Shown one piece after another: positions 1-12,000 of a DNA stretch of 64,000 bases (the stretch's first letter is position 1; the number at the start of each line of letters is the position of its first letter). The notes beneath the pieces were generated by a model. That model was not told the origin of the DNA. It did no database searches and saw only the letters and a program-made list of their open reading frames with translations. Both the position numbers and the translations under genes were made by a program. The stretch is from Lunularia cruciata (lineage: Eukaryota > Streptophyta > Marchantiopsida > Lunulariales > Lunulariaceae): assembly GCA_948567375.1 (NCBI GenBank), contig OX419755.1, forward strand, positions 31,191,001 through 31,255,000, read 5' to 3'.

Positions 1-834
1 CCAAATGTCCCAGAATTATGCACCACCATTCTAGCGGAGTGTCATGATTTGGCCATTGTAGCTCATGTCGGAGTAGACAAGACCTTGGATGCAGTCAAGC
101 GCCATTACTATTGGCCCAAGATGAGCAACGACGTGATGGACTATGTGCGTAGCTGCCTACTTTTTCAACAAAACAAAGCTTTTAATCAAGCTCCTGCAGG
201 GCTCCTTCAACCTCTCCCCATTCCTACCCAATGTTGGGAACAAGTGAGTATAGATCTCGTCTGTGAATTACCCAAGACCACCTCAGGGTTTGACTCCATT
301 GTGGTCTTTGTGGACCGGCTCAGAAAAATGATTCATGTACGCCCTACCACCAAGGAGGTGACCGCTCCACAACTAGCTCAACTATACTTAGATGTAGTCT
401 TTGCTCACCATGGCTTGTCTAGAGTACTCATCACCGATAGAGGCACCCAATTCACCAGTTTGTTTTGGCAAACACTCTTTGGTTTCTTCAAAACCAAGTT
501 GGCCATGTCCACAAATTACTACCCACATATAGATGGCCAAACAAAGCGGGCTAATTGCACAATTGAAGACATGTTACGCGACTTCACCTTAGAAGAGCAA
601 GAGAGGTGGGACACCCTACTCCCATTGGTGGAATTTGCTTACAACAATTCAGTGAATACATCCACCCAGGTCACTCTATTCTTCCTCATGTATGGTAAAC
701 ATCCCTTCACACCTTCTAGCTTGATGAAGATCCGTCCAGTGGCTACCAAGGTCGATGCAGTCAACATATTTGTTTCTAGAATCCAACAAGGTGTGGAGAG
801 CGTCAAGCACAGATTACAGATTACGCAAAATTGA
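1..834 (+). pseudogene. Integrase of a Ty3-gypsy element (partial, inactive)
   Basis: The frame is open from base 1 to a TGA at 832-834 and continues in the same frame after it. The zinc-binding N terminus has the two His residues, but the second Cys of the CxxC pair is replaced (CLLF). The core shows the first Asp (IDLVCELP) and the second Asp (TDRGTQF). The position of the catalytic Glu reads GQTK where the intact relative at 50981-56609 has GQTE. The DDE triad is therefore broken and this copy could not catalyse strand transfer. It would have acted in the nucleus on element cDNA. The left end is cut by the window edge. Confidence 0.88.
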
Positions 835-2070
835 CATAAGCAATATGCTGATGCACACCGTAGGCACATGGAGTTCAATGTTGGGGATCAAGTGTGGCTA
901 TTGACAACCAACATGTAATACTCCGAGGACAAAAGAAGAGAGAGAAAACACAAATTGCACACTCAAACATTTGATGCCCCAAGGGAGCACCTTCTCTTTA
1001 TTATATAGACAAAGAGGATCTCCTCCAAGGAAGCTCCACCATAGGATTAGGGACACAGATAGGTGACATGTCAGCAAGCTCCACCCTTGGATTACTTACT
1101 TGGATGGGTGACCTATCTGGTCTAGGTCCTATCTGGTTGGTCAAATGAGCTTTGACCAGAGGGAATCTTTTAGGGAATCTTCCTGTAGGAATCTCAGAAT
1201 CACATGAGTAAGGTACGGTTGGAAAGCTCTCGATGAGAAAAACTTGGGGGAGGGAAGGCCAGCCTATCCTCTGTTGGGGGGGGGATCTGCACATTTTCTA
1301 GGCCTAATTCATCCATTTAGGCCTCCGAAATTGCCTTCAAAGATTTCAGGCATATTTCGGTTCCTACTCTATGAGTAGAAGTCCCCTTTTGGTGATACCT
1401 CTTTCTGATCTGTTTAGTCCATCATGTGTAAACACCCTTCTAGATGTTACCAAACCAATTCTCACCTTTTAATCATATGTCTAGCTATTGATTCTAAGGT
1501 TCTCAAGTCTATTTCGGTTTCTGCCCTATTAGTAAAAGTACTCTTTTGGTGATACTTCTATCTGATCTATTTTGACCATCATGTATAACATCATTCTAGA
1601 TGTTACCAAACCAAATTTCACATCTAGATCATATGGCTAACCCTTGGTATTACACAACCTCACATTAGTTGGACCTCGTAAGCTCAGACGTCGTTTTATT
1701 GGGCCTTTCTTGATTCTTCGTTGCATCGGCGCTGTGGCCCATCACCTTGAGCTCCCACCACACATGAAGATCCATCCAATGTTCCATGTCTCCCTACTAT
1801 GCAGATATGCTCCCCGATCAGGCCAGGGTCATTCCACACAAGACATTTGACCTTGTCCAACACTCATTGATGGCATAGAGGAATATGAAGTGGAGCGGAT
1901 TCTCCAAAAATACATGTGCGGTACTCGCCATCCGCGGGTGGACTATCTAGTACAATAGAAAGGTTACCTCCTCTATGAAGCAACCTGGGAGCCCGCTGCC
2001 AATTTAACACATAAACCGGTATTGGTGCAAGCATTTGAGCAACAATTGCACAATGAGTACATTGCGTCTT
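835..2070 (+). pseudogene. Integrase C-terminal domain and chromodomain, split by a nested LTR
   Basis: After the TGA at 832-834 the frame reads on through the GPR/K-like C-terminal integrase region (FNVGDQVWLL), is broken by the LTR at 914-1654, and resumes at about 1655 with LVGPRKLRRRFIGPF. A chromodomain follows at about 1876-2030: EEYEVERIL, VDYLV, then KGYLLYEATWEP. Chromodomains direct integration to particular chromatin and mark the chromovirus clade. In-frame stops at about 1848 and 1957 add to the damage. The frame ends in TAA at 2069-2071, just before the polypurine tract. Confidence 0.85.
914..1654 (-). repeat. Solo LTR, family 1, nested in the integrase gene
   Basis: A 741-bp LTR in reverse orientation. 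It starts TGTAATACTCC and ends GGTATTACA, the reverse of the LTR at 2086-2816. The 5 bases before it are caaca and after it caacc, a target-site duplication with one mismatch. The related element at 39619 reads straight through this point (ccacaaccaacctcaattt), which confirms the empty site. No internal region is present, so it is a solo LTR left by LTR-LTR recombination. It carries a G9 run at 1277-1285. Confidence 0.92.
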
Positions 2071-2083
2071 AAAAGGAGGGAGG
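2071..2083 (+). other. Polypurine tract of the gypsy element
   Basis: A purine run (aaaaggagggagg) ends two bases before the 3' LTR, where plus-strand DNA synthesis is primed in LTR elements. The related element has the equivalent run at 40040-40051. Confidence 0.75.
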
Positions 2084-2085
2084 TC

Positions 2086-2816
2086 TGTAATACCAAGAGC
2101 TAGCCATATGATCTAGATGTGAAATTTGGTTTGGTAACATCTAGAATGATTTTATACATGATGGTCAAAATAGATAAGATAGAAGTATCACCAAAAGAGT
2201 ACTTCTACAAATAGTGCAGAAACCAAAATAGACTTGAGAACCTTAGAACCAATAGCTAGACATATGATTTAGAGGTGAGAATTGGTTTGGTAACATCTGG
2301 AAGGATGTTACACATGATGGACTAAACAGATCAGAAAGAGGTGTCACCAAAAGGGGCCTTCTACTAATAGAGTAGGAACCGAAATATGCTTGAAATCTTT
2401 GAAGGCAATTTTGGAGGCCTAAACGGATGAATTAGGCCTCAAAAATGTGCAAATTCCCCCTAATGTAGGAAAAGTTGGCCTTCCCTCCCCTACTTTGTCT
2501 TGTCAAGAGCTTTCCAATGGTACCTTACGTGATTCTGAGATTCCTATAGGAAGATTCCCTAAAAAATTCTCTCTAGTCAAAGCTTGTTTGGCCAACCAGA
2601 TAGGACCTAGACCAGACATGTCACCCATCCAAGTAAGTAATCCAAGGGTGTAGCTTGCTGACATATCACCTATCTGTGTCCCTAATCCTATGGTGGAGCT
2701 TCCTTGGAGGAGATCCTCTTTGTCTATATAATAAAGAGAAGGTGCTCCTTTGGAGCATCAAATGTTTGAGTGTGCAATTTGTGTTTTCTCTCTTCTCTTG
2801 TCCTTGGAGTATTATA
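2086..2816 (+). repeat. 3' LTR of the element at 1-2816, family 1
   Basis: A 731-bp LTR starting TGTAATACCAAGAGC directly after the polypurine tract and ending GGAGTATTATA (TA instead of CA). A TATA-like string tctatataataaag lies near 2722-2736, about 80 bases from the end, and fits the U3/R promoter position. No target-site duplication can be tested because the left end is outside the window. Confidence 0.88.
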
Positions 2817-2829
2817 TTGTCTTTGCTTT

Positions 2830-3573
2830 TGTAATAACCAAGAGCCAGCTATATGATCTTGATGTGAAATTTGGTTTGATAACATCTTGGATGATGTTGT
2901 ACATGATAGACAAAATAGATCAGATAGAAATATCACCAAAAGAGTACTTCTACTAATAAGGCAAAAATGAAAATAGACTTGAAAACCTTAGAAACAATAG
3001 CTAGACATATGATTTAAAGGTGATAATTGGTTCGATAACATCTAGAAGGATGTTACACACGATGGACTAAATAGATCAGAAAAAGGTATCACCAAAAGGA
3101 GACTTTTACTAATAGAGTAGGAATTGAAATATGCTTGAAATCTTTGAAGGCAATTTCAAAGGCCTAAATGGATGAATTAGGCCTTGAAAATGTGCTTGAC
3201 CCCCCTCCATCCCCATGGAGGAATGGCTGGGCTTCCCTCCCTATTGGTTTGTCTTGTCAAGAGCTTTCCAACGGTACCTCACTCATATGATTTTGAGATT
3301 CCTACAAGAAGATTCTCTAACAAATTTCCTCCGATCAAAGCTTGTTTGACCAACAAGATAGGACCAGGACTGACATGTCACCCATCCAAGTAAGTAATCT
3401 AAGGGTGGAGCTTGCTGACATGTCACCTATCTATGTGCCTAATCCTATGGTGTAGCTTCCTTGGAGGAGATCCTCTTTGTTTATATAATAAAGAGAAGGT
3501 GCTCCTTTGGGGCATCGGATGATTGAGTGTGAACTTTGTGTTTTCTCTCTTCTCTTGTCCTCGGAATATTACA
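2830..3573 (+). repeat. Solo LTR, family 1
   Basis: A 744-bp LTR starting TGTAATAACCAAGAGCC and ending GGAATATTACA. The flanks gcttt (2825-2829) and ggttt (3574-3578) are a 5-bp target-site duplication with one mismatch. It inserted into the tail of another LTR, whose two pieces are 2817-2829 and 3579-3679. Confidence 0.88.
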
Positions 3574-3578
3574 GGTTT

Positions 3579-3679
3579 GCTATATAATAAAGCCAAGGTG
3601 CTCCTTTGGGGCATGGGAGTTTGAGTGTGAAACTTGTGTTTTCTCTTCTATGTTTCTCTACTACCCTTGGAACATTACA
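3579..3679 (+). repeat. 3' tail fragment of a family 1 LTR
   Basis: From the TATA-like ctatataataaag through the conserved ggtgctcctttggggcat to a terminal ttggaacattaca, this matches the last 100 bases of the family 1 LTR. The 5' part is missing. No primer binding site follows. Confidence 0.75.
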
Positions 3680-4543
3680 CTCTCTCACTCTCTCTCTCTT
3701 CTTTGTCTATTGTCTCTACTCATCTCTCCTTTATCTCTTCTTCTTCTTCATCCTTTCTTGCAATTGAATCACATCCAAACTATAATAATGTGCACTCAAG
3801 ATGATAAGTACTCCCAAAAGGTTACCAAAAAATCTTCCTCAAATCAACTTATATTTTCCTACTTATCTATAGGAAGTAGACTTTGCATTTGGATGCAGAT
3901 TGGTAGAAATTGAGAGAATGTGGAGAGGATTGATAAAGTTGCAATGGAGTGCATGGGAAGGCAAAATACACACAAATTGCAAGAGAAGAAGAGGACAAGC
4001 AAGGGAGGGAGAGAAAGGTGGGCAAAAAACAAACAATATGAATGAATTATTTTATATCAAAGCTTGATCATTGACAAATCCTTTGATAACAAGATCTTGA
4101 TTGACAATATTGCCAAAATCTACAATAGAAAAACCCAATAAGGGCAATGAATAAAGTTATTCAAATGGTAGCAAGATTCAAAGATTAGAGAGAATATATC
4201 ATGTAATTAGAGCACCAATTTAAAATAAATCTAAAATGGATCCTAATGCCACCAATTCCATATTTGAATTTACCATGTCTTTATGCATACTTCATATTGA
4301 ACCCTTGTAACACATGATTGTTTGCTTGGCTATTCTTGTCTTCTCTTCCATCCATATGTTAGAGCACAAACATCACTATATTTATATAACTTGGATTGCC
4401 AAGTATATATTATTGAATGATGTCATGATTATCACTTCAAAAACATTCACACCAATAAGTATACATGTAATTAGCTGATAATCATATGATATCATGGAAT
4501 GAACTTGCAAATCTAGCATCCACATAAATGATAAGGCCATTAT
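3680..4543. other. Spacer, no gene seen
   Basis: Begins with a pyrimidine-rich tract (CT and CTT runs, 3680-3765) and continues as AT-rich DNA. The longest frames show no recognisable motif. Confidence 0.6.
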
Positions 4544-4987
4544 TGTAAAAGACCAAGGACAGAAATAGGAGAATAAAAGACCGGAGTGAAAGATCACATT
4601 GAGATTCTTGAATAAGGGAAACTTTCAATGCCTAGCATGAGCTTGGGTTTTGGTATTTATAGAGAACATACAAGGCTCTTGGGCAACTTCTTGAGGAGCT
4701 TTTACTTGGTATGCAAGCTAAGTTAGTCAAAAAGCTTCCCTCTAGAAGCCACCTCCTTGGCATGGAAGCTAAGCTAGTTAAGAAGCCTTGGCTAAGCTAG
4801 TCAGGAAGCTTCCCAAGGAGCTTCATGCTAGAAGTTGCCTACTTGGTATATATGTTATTTGATTCTTGGAAAATACCATGAAGTTTCCTAGATTCTTTTA
4901 AAACATTCCTATAATTCTTAGCTAATTTGGACTATTTGTTACTTCATTAGTCTCGACTAACTTGTCACTAAACTCCATATTGTTATG
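4544..4987 (-). repeat. Solo LTR, family 2 (relative of the HSE-bearing LTR)
   Basis: A 444-bp degenerate copy, reverse orientation, of the LTR at 50981-51389. It shares the sequence around the TATA box (tatttatag at about 4655) and the GAA/TTC-rich stretch (aagcttccc, ctagaagcc, ggaagcttcc) at about 4690-4840. The flanks attat (4539-4543) and attat (4988-4992) are a perfect 5-bp target-site duplication. The outermost bases have decayed (expected TGTTACA reads tgttatg). Confidence 0.82.
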
Positions 4988-5351
4988 ATTATAATCAATG
5001 ATCACAATGTTATAAAAGCAATACATTGCTTTTCTCTTGTTGTAGTAGTATTTATAGCATTTATTTATAGCTTGATTCTTAGTTGGTTGATATGGCAAAA
5101 TGTACCATCAATGTGACCAATGTAGCCATGAGATTCTGGTAGGATGAAACCAAAGGTTTCAACAACAAGCAACGTCTAGCTATTGAATTTTCATCTTGCA
5201 AAGTCATATTAATAGCAAAAGCTACAAATATTGCATTTTAATTCAATAATATATGAGAGTAATGAAAATTTATTACCTCATGACGTGCATCAAATATTTA
5301 ACATAAGAAAGATAAGAAAGCATCCATGTAAAGGGGGATAATTTAAGAGTA
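4988..5351. other. Spacer, no gene seen
   Basis: AT-rich DNA between two LTR insertions. I see no coding motif or RNA gene. Confidence 0.6.
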
Positions 5352-5693
5352 CTCACTTCTTTGATTTTAACACTAAATGTATACCACAACACAAAATTTT
5401 CCAAGCACTCAACTGTAATACTCTGAGGACAAGAGAAGAGAGAGAAAACATAGATTGCACACTCAAACAATCGATGCCCCAAGGGAGCACCTTCTCTTTA
5501 TTATATAGACAAAGAGGATCTCCTCACTTCTTTGATTTTAACACTAAATGTATACCACAACACAAAATTTTCCAAGCACTCAACTGTAATACTCAGAGGA
5601 CAAGAGAAGAGAGAGAAAACACAAATTGCACACTCAAACATTCGATGCTCCAAAGGAGCACCTTCACTTTATTATATAGACAAAGAGGATCTC
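5352..5693. repeat. 171-bp tandem duplication including an LTR end
   Basis: The segment starting ctcacttctttgatttta at 5352 is repeated from 5523. Each unit holds about 62 bases of unique flank and the first 109 bases of the reversed family 1 LTR (5414-5522 in the first copy). The second copy runs on into the full LTR at 5585-6324. The copies differ at several bases, so the duplication is not very recent. Confidence 0.85.
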
Positions 5694-6324
5694 CTCCAAG
5701 GAAGCTCCACCATAGGATTAGGGACACAGATAGGTGACATGTCAGCAAGCTCCACCCTTGGATTACTTACTTGGATGGGTGACATGTCTGGTCTAGGTCC
5801 TATCTGGTTGGTCAAACAAGCTTTGACCGGAAGGAATCTTTTAAGGGATCTTCCTATAGAAATCTCAGAATCATGTAAAGTACTGTTGGAAAGCTCTCAA
5901 CGAGACAAAGAAGGGGAGGGAGGGAAGGCCAACCTTTCCTCTATTGGGGGGAGAAATTTGCACATTTTTGAGGCCTAATTCATCCGTTTAGGCCTCCGAA
6001 ATTGCCTTCAAAGATTTCAGGCATATTTTGATTCCTACTCTATTAGTAGAAAGCCCCTTTTGGTGATACCTGTTTCTGATCTGTTTAGTCCATCATGTGT
6101 AATATCCTTCCAGATGTTATCAAACCAATTCTCACCTTTAAATCATATGTCTAGCTATTGGTTCTAAGGTTCTCAAGTCTATTTTGGTTTCTGCACTATT
6201 AGTAAAAGTACTCTTTTGGTGATACTTCTATCTTATCTATTTTGACCATCATGTATAACATCATTGTAGATGTTACCAAACCAAATTTCACATCTAGATC
6301 ATATGGCTAGCTCTTGGTATTACA
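5585..6324 (-). repeat. Solo LTR, family 1
   Basis: A 740-bp LTR, reverse orientation, starting TGTAATACTC and ending TTGGTATTACA. The flanks tcaac (5580-5584) and tcaac (6325-6329) are a perfect 5-bp target-site duplication. Confidence 0.93.
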
Positions 6325-6540
6325 TCAACCTTTGACAATAGCAAATTAACTAAGTAATCGCCCATTTTCTTTAGCATTAAAAAATACTGATATATTTATA
6401 TGTTTCTTATTTTATAATCATCACTAAGTGAAATATATAAATATAAATAATAATATAAATTTGTACAATAATTAGATTTTCTTTCAAAGGAGCAAATAAA
6501 AAATCACCATCAAACCAAGGAATGAATAAAATGTTATGTA

Positions 6541-6663
6541 TATAGAATGAGAATTGTTATTTCCACCACCTTTAACCCCAAATCCCAACATTTGATATTA
6601 GTTTAGAGTCAATTTTTGTGGTGGAAATAGCAAAAGTGTGGTGGAAATACCACTTCTCTATAA
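6541..6663. mobile_element. MITE-like foldback element
   Basis: About 110-120 bp with terminal inverted repeats. The left arm at 6550-6569 and the complement of the right arm at 6638-6657 match at 18 of 20 bases around the core tatttccaccac. The outermost bases (tatag on the left, ctata on the right) extend the symmetry with a small indel. A third copy of the core (gtggtggaaatag) lies inside at about 6618. No coding capacity. Small size plus TIRs suggests a MITE; the target-site duplication is unclear. Confidence 0.45.
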
Positions 6664-7940
6664 AATCACCTCCAATATAATTAATGAGATTATTAATCAC
6701 TACAAACCTAAACTACTAGCTTTGTTTAGCATCATCATCTATCATGTGAAATTTCTCACCTAAATGATACTACTCTACATGCAAACCTTATATTAAAAAA
6801 ATAATTTAATGTCATGTAGATATAAGAAATATCTTCATAAAAAATGGATAATTTTTTTGAATAAATAGGTTTAATTATCCTTTTGTAGATTAACTAAATT
6901 CTGAATCTTATATGTATGCGCATGATATTGATAATGTTATTATTTTAACCATTTTAAAATTTATTTGGAAGTCTAAAACTTAAATCAAGGTTAGAGTGAG
7001 AGGTTTGTATCATACTCCCTCACACAAAAACAAACAAACAATAAATAAATATGATTTGAAATAAATATGCAAACATAAGCACTTGTATTGTACAATTCTG
7101 GTAGTATATATGTGTGTGCTCATAATATGAGCATTGATGTATCAATAAGAACATACACAAAAATGAAAAAAAAAACATTAGAAGCTAGTAAAGTATTCAG
7201 ATTAGTATAATGATTCAAAATAGATTGGACATTCTGAGTTCCATATTTGAATGGTATCAAATCGTTTTCAAATGCAAATTTTTTATTTATATGACTATTA
7301 ATCATAAACCATTTTGATCCGGAGAGCCCGATCTTCCATTTCTCTCTTTGTTTACTGGACATAGAATGTATCCTTAGAAGAAAAGTCATCTTAACTGAAA
7401 TCTTGCAAGGCCTAATGCAAGCGTTAGCAACTATAAACAACTACCTTTGTAATCATCTATTTCAAAACAAAGAAACTCACTAACATTCGAAAAATATATT
7501 TGCACATCTTTAGAAAATATGAATTTAAATAAAATTCATCCAAAGATAGTTAGTCTCTCAAGGTACTAGTCAAGTTTTAAATCGTTAAAATAAATACTTG
7601 TACTTTTTTTCATCAAGATAATAGTGGTATAGAGCCTGTTAAATATTGGTTAACCCCTCATGCTTTGAATGATGAAGTAACCTCTTGTTCAGATATAAAT
7701 AATGAAAATTAAAATTTCAAAAGAATACCGCTATTATTTTAAAGCATTAGTTAACTACATCTATGCTAAAAGCAAGTATTACTAAAAAATTTACTTAAAC
7801 TAAGGTATTTTGGGAGTAACCCGGTTAAGATGTAATATGTTTATTGAGAGTAATTAACTTCAGTCAAGATGTTTATGCTTCAGCATGGCCTGTCTTGATG
7901 GAGATAAATCATTGTAGGCAAGCAATTGTCCAGATAAGTG

Positions 7941-8020
7941 AGTTTTGTGGAAAGTATAAAAGTCAATTGTTGCTCAGAAAAGTTTTGTGGAAAGTATAAA
8001 AGTTAATTGTTGTTCAGAAA
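7941..8020. repeat. Two-copy 40-bp tandem repeat
   Basis: The unit starting agttttgtggaaagtataaa occupies 7941-7980 and again 7981-8020, with two mismatches. It lies about 700 bp upstream of the TPR start codon. Confidence 0.85.
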
Positions 8021-8709
8021 AGTGTCATGTACGTATGTAATCAAAGTAGTGATCGGCTTTGCTAAGAAATTTCCTCTACAGCTAGACCTTTAACTAGAAT
8101 ACACATTACTAAACTTGTTTTAGAATTTTCTTTTTCCTACTTGAATAGAATGTAGACTATATATTGAGCAACTGACATTTACAACTTTTCCAACCATCGA
8201 CTCTTCTATGCTTTCTTCAACAAGGAATAAGTAGGCGGTATGTATCCTTGTACTATATCCACTTCCACATAGTTAGATGATGGGTGAAATTGGGGCTAGT
8301 GAAGACATTGGAACAATCACCAAACCTGGAACTTGATTCTTGCATATATGAAACTTGTGTTGTTGGGAGTCCTGAGTGAAATGGAAGGTCTCCTAAGAGA
8401 GTGAATCGGCAAAGGTGGCGTTAGTCTCGAGGCTTATAAACTGTTGCTACTTCACTGCTCAGAAAGGTTGCCTACCATATCGCATGTTCTGTTGCTCTTT
8501 GGAATGGAGCACTGAATGAGACAGGTTTGTTGAATTGGAACTTATCCGAACCATTTGTCAGCAATTCTTCTACACTCCTCTTCAACACCGTAGTTTGTTT
8601 GTGATTTCCTGGAAGGTGGTAGAGCGAGTCCAGATTTCCGAGTTCCGCAATTTTCCTCCTCTCGGTCATGTGAGGCTTGAGGAGTTTGGATCGAACTAAA
8701 GAGAGTTCC

Positions 8710-9058
8710 ATGGCATCAATTATGAAGAGAAGCAACAGAGCTGCAGCTGCAGCTCGCCACCTGCAGCGTGCTCTTTTCCCCTCCTCGTCTAATTTGCAGT
8801 CCCCTGGATATGGGGTTTCACGTACGGTTCCATATGATACTGCCCGTGAGAATGTTGGGTCCAGTTCTTTTAGAAACCTGAGGACGAGCTGCTCTAACAG
8901 GGGACTGAGTATGGTGAAGTGGCCTGGAGATACCCGATGCCTAAATTGGGGAGATGATCGGAGGAGCTATGGGGCCAGCTCTACAGGCAAGAGTGAGACA
9001 GACGGCGAGGCGATCGCCAGTCAGATGATCGGCTATGCAGCCTCCTGCAGAAAAGATG
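8710..9058 (+). CDS. TPR gene exon 1
   Basis: Residues 1-116. It holds the basic, Ser/Ala-rich targeting-like N terminus and a low-complexity linker. It ends GAT G before the donor gtgagcg (phase 1). Intron 1 is 445 bp. Confidence 0.88.
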
Positions 9059-12000
9059 GTGAGCGATTCTTGCCCGCAGTTGTTGGGTTGTCGGAGAAAA
9101 GATCTTCCATGTTTTAGACTAACACATAGTTAGATGGAAGGTTGGTGGAACTGTGTGAACCATTGTATATTCTCTGTGTTGAAGATTTTAGATGCTTTCA
9201 GGATTTCAAGTTTGGTGGGTCTGAAGCAGGCGGTATTCAGGTGTCGTCATGGTATTTTGATTCGTGAAATTGGTTCAAAATTAGTAAGACCGCAAGAAGG
9301 ATCCACATACAAATGCAAATTACAGTGAGCCTCGTGAGCTGGGAATAGAATTCAGCCTTCAGAGGTCATACTGGATTCAATACGAACTGTGGTCAATCAT
9401 TTGTCTCCTCTGGTTGTTTTGATGTTGATCGCAATTGAAGTAAAAGAGGTTCTTACTCTGGGAAGTCCTTGTAAACTGCAAATCATGCGCATTTAATTTC
9501 CAGAAGCAAAACAAGTTGAGATCTGCCGCGTCTTGGAGCAAGGTCTCAATTTCTTGATCGGTCAGGGCCCAGCAGCTGTGAATGCTGCGGGCAAGGTGAT
9601 GTTGACTCTCGCGACACTGCAATTAGACGGGTAAAGTTCGTTTCATATATGTCACTCTTGGGGTTTTTGTCAGTTAAGAGCACCTATGCTAAGTGTATCA
9701 CTATCCTCTTGGCTCTATTGGTGCAGATTTACTCTCTTTGGATCACTAGAAGCTACACTTCGAACAAACTCCTTCCTTCTCTTTTAGAAATATCCTTTTC
9801 CTTAAGATCGATTATGACCAAAAGGTCATGATTTCATGTGTCGGTTGTACACTCATTGGTAGGTCGTTACCCTTGATTTTGCATGATGGACCTATGTCAA
9901 ATTGAAACTGCTGAAGTTTGAGTGTTTGGCACATATTTCTTGACGTGTTGAACAGAGGGAAACTGTGCGATGCTTTGGAAGTTCTGCAACAGGCTGCAAA
10001 CCTAGAGGATGCGTCAACAGAGGTGCGGGGTAAGCCTTTTGCAGCAATCTGCGTTTATATCTCGTAGGATCGACATGAAGTCAGTATGGACCTCACTGCC
10101 TATCCCCTCTAAAGCCAAGTGGTTTGGAACTGGACCACCCATTGAATAGTAGTTTGAGTATTTCATGATTGCAAAGAATGAGGTATATTTTTTCAATTTT
10201 TAATTGGTTCTGTATCCAGGGCACTCCAAGTTAGTTTTAGCGCCTCCGTAATGGAACGAATCTGAAGTTTACGGGTCAGGGAACTTCCAATTTAAACAGT
10301 AAGTAGTACACTACTCTTTCGCACTTAGTACACTATCTAAAGCATTCACCAAGTCTGATGCGGTGCCTTTAATTTGGCTATAGTTGCCGCCGGGGAGGCT
10401 TTGGTGGGGACGCTTCTCAGAATGTACAAGGTAAGATTACATCCTAAGTGTCTCAGATTCTGAGGTTATTAGGAGATTACTAGGTAATGCTCCTGGCTCT
10501 TCGGCCGATTGTGCTCAACTCGTCTTAGTCTGGTCCTATCGCACACTGATCGACGTAGACTTTTCTGGTAGGTTCAAGGTGTCCACAATTTGCTGGGCAA
10601 TATCTAATGGGAAAAATCCTATTGTCTTGTTTTCGAAGTAAATTGTATCTTCCGGAGTAACTCTAAAAGTATTAGAGGTGCCACCTAATCAAGTGCGATC
10701 CAGTTTGTTTTTTTGGAAATATAGAAACTTTTGACAGATTCGCTCATAAAATTTTCGGGTTGGTAGTCTCTTAAAATTGGCGTGGTTGGTTTATTGCGGA
10801 TGCAGGATTCAGATGCACTGGTTGAGGCCCACAAAATCTCAAACTTGATCAAAGATGGAGATGGACTACCTCGGGAACTCAATCAGGAACTGGAATTCCG
10901 AGCTGCTGCAACTGTTCAATTTGTTGAACATGTTAGCAAGTTCAAGTTCACTGGTCAGTACTATCAATTGAGACATGCATTTGATCAGCAGAGATTTCGT
11001 TTTGCATACCTTAGATTCGTTCCAGCTATTACCGTTCTTTATCTGAGTTGGGTATTCCTTATCTATTCAAATCACGAGCAGTGCGCTGGAACAAGGCTTA
11101 TTGATGACAAAGCTAGTCGAATTTCTTCTCGAAGCTCGGAAAGGGAAATGCAACTGAGATTCTTAATTGATCATTGATGTCTAAACTCGTGCAAGTAGAC
11201 ATGCTACTAATCTGGAATCTTTTGTTCACTTTTGCAGGTGACATACTTGATCTAAGTGGCCTTTCCGCATGGCTCAATCACAAGGAAGCTGAGGTTGATG
11301 GAGTAGGTCAGTCTATTGCTGAGCCATTGCTACCGCCTATCTGATGAAGGAGTAATAGTTTTTGTCCGACTATTATCCTTGTTCTAGGGTTTAGTGTTTG
11401 AGGACTCTCGCGCTCACAGAGCATTCTGCGATATACACTATGTGCAGTCCTGTCCTAACGCTTCGCTCTACTTCCCCATTCTCTCAGCGATTTCATAACT
11501 CTTGGCCTGCCTGACTATCGGATCTTCCACGACTTTCGATTTCAAGGCTTCTATACGATTCCCGACTTCTGATTAACTTAATCTTTCTAGTCTGGCTCCT
11601 TAAGTCGTCGATTCCCCGTTGAGTTTATTCTCTACATGCGCTGTTTATCTGTTACCGTCTATTCGATGCATGCTACTTGTATATAGGTGTTGCTCTTTAA
11701 ATGTTTCTAGGTTGCGTTTACTTCTGCTTACATTCGATCAGTTGTTTCCATTTCATCTCCTTTCCCGGTTTTATACTATTTCGACTGGCATGTGTTTTGT
11801 ATACATTCCACATCATGCATCTCATTTGCATGCAATGAGTTCTGGATCTCCGGTTCCTCGAACGGCTTCTGTCCTCATTTCTCTATATCCAGTCCTTTAA
11901 CGCTTCGTTCTACTTCCCTGTTCTCTGAACGATTTCCACTCTCCTTTTTCATACCCAAACCCCGGGGTTGTTTCGATCAGTCTTAGCCATAACACCTTAC

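Larger units (their letters stand above)
1..2816 (+). mobile_element. Ty3-gypsy chromovirus, 5' part outside the window
   Basis: This is the 3' portion of an LTR retrotransposon. In order it holds the integrase (1-834), the integrase C-terminal part and chromodomain (835-2067, split by a nested LTR at 914-1654), a polypurine tract (2071-2083) and the 3' LTR (2086-2816). The element at 34299-40682 has the same order and clearly related protein, so both belong to one family. Gag, protease and reverse transcriptase would lie left of position 1. Stops and a lost catalytic residue show it is dead. Basis: motifs seen in the translation, and the known gene order of chromoviruses. Confidence 0.9.
6325..8709. 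other. AT-rich spacer upstream of the TPR gene
   Basis: No coding region is supported. It holds the MITE-like foldback at 6541-6663 and the 40-bp duplication at 7941-8020. The last few hundred bases must contain the promoter and 5' UTR of the TPR gene, but I could not fix a transcription start. The AT-rich string ctatatattg at about 8158 is the best TATA-like candidate and is weak. Confidence 0.55.

Noticed and set aside
2086-3679. Tandem LTRs at 2086 and 2830 as the two ends of one element
   Set aside because: Only 13 bases separate them and the second has its own target-site duplication, so it is a separate insertion into an LTR tail.
8472-8735. 87-residue minus-strand frame over the TPR start region
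   Set aside because: It overlaps the TPR first exon and its upstream region on the opposite strand, has no motif and no splice partners.
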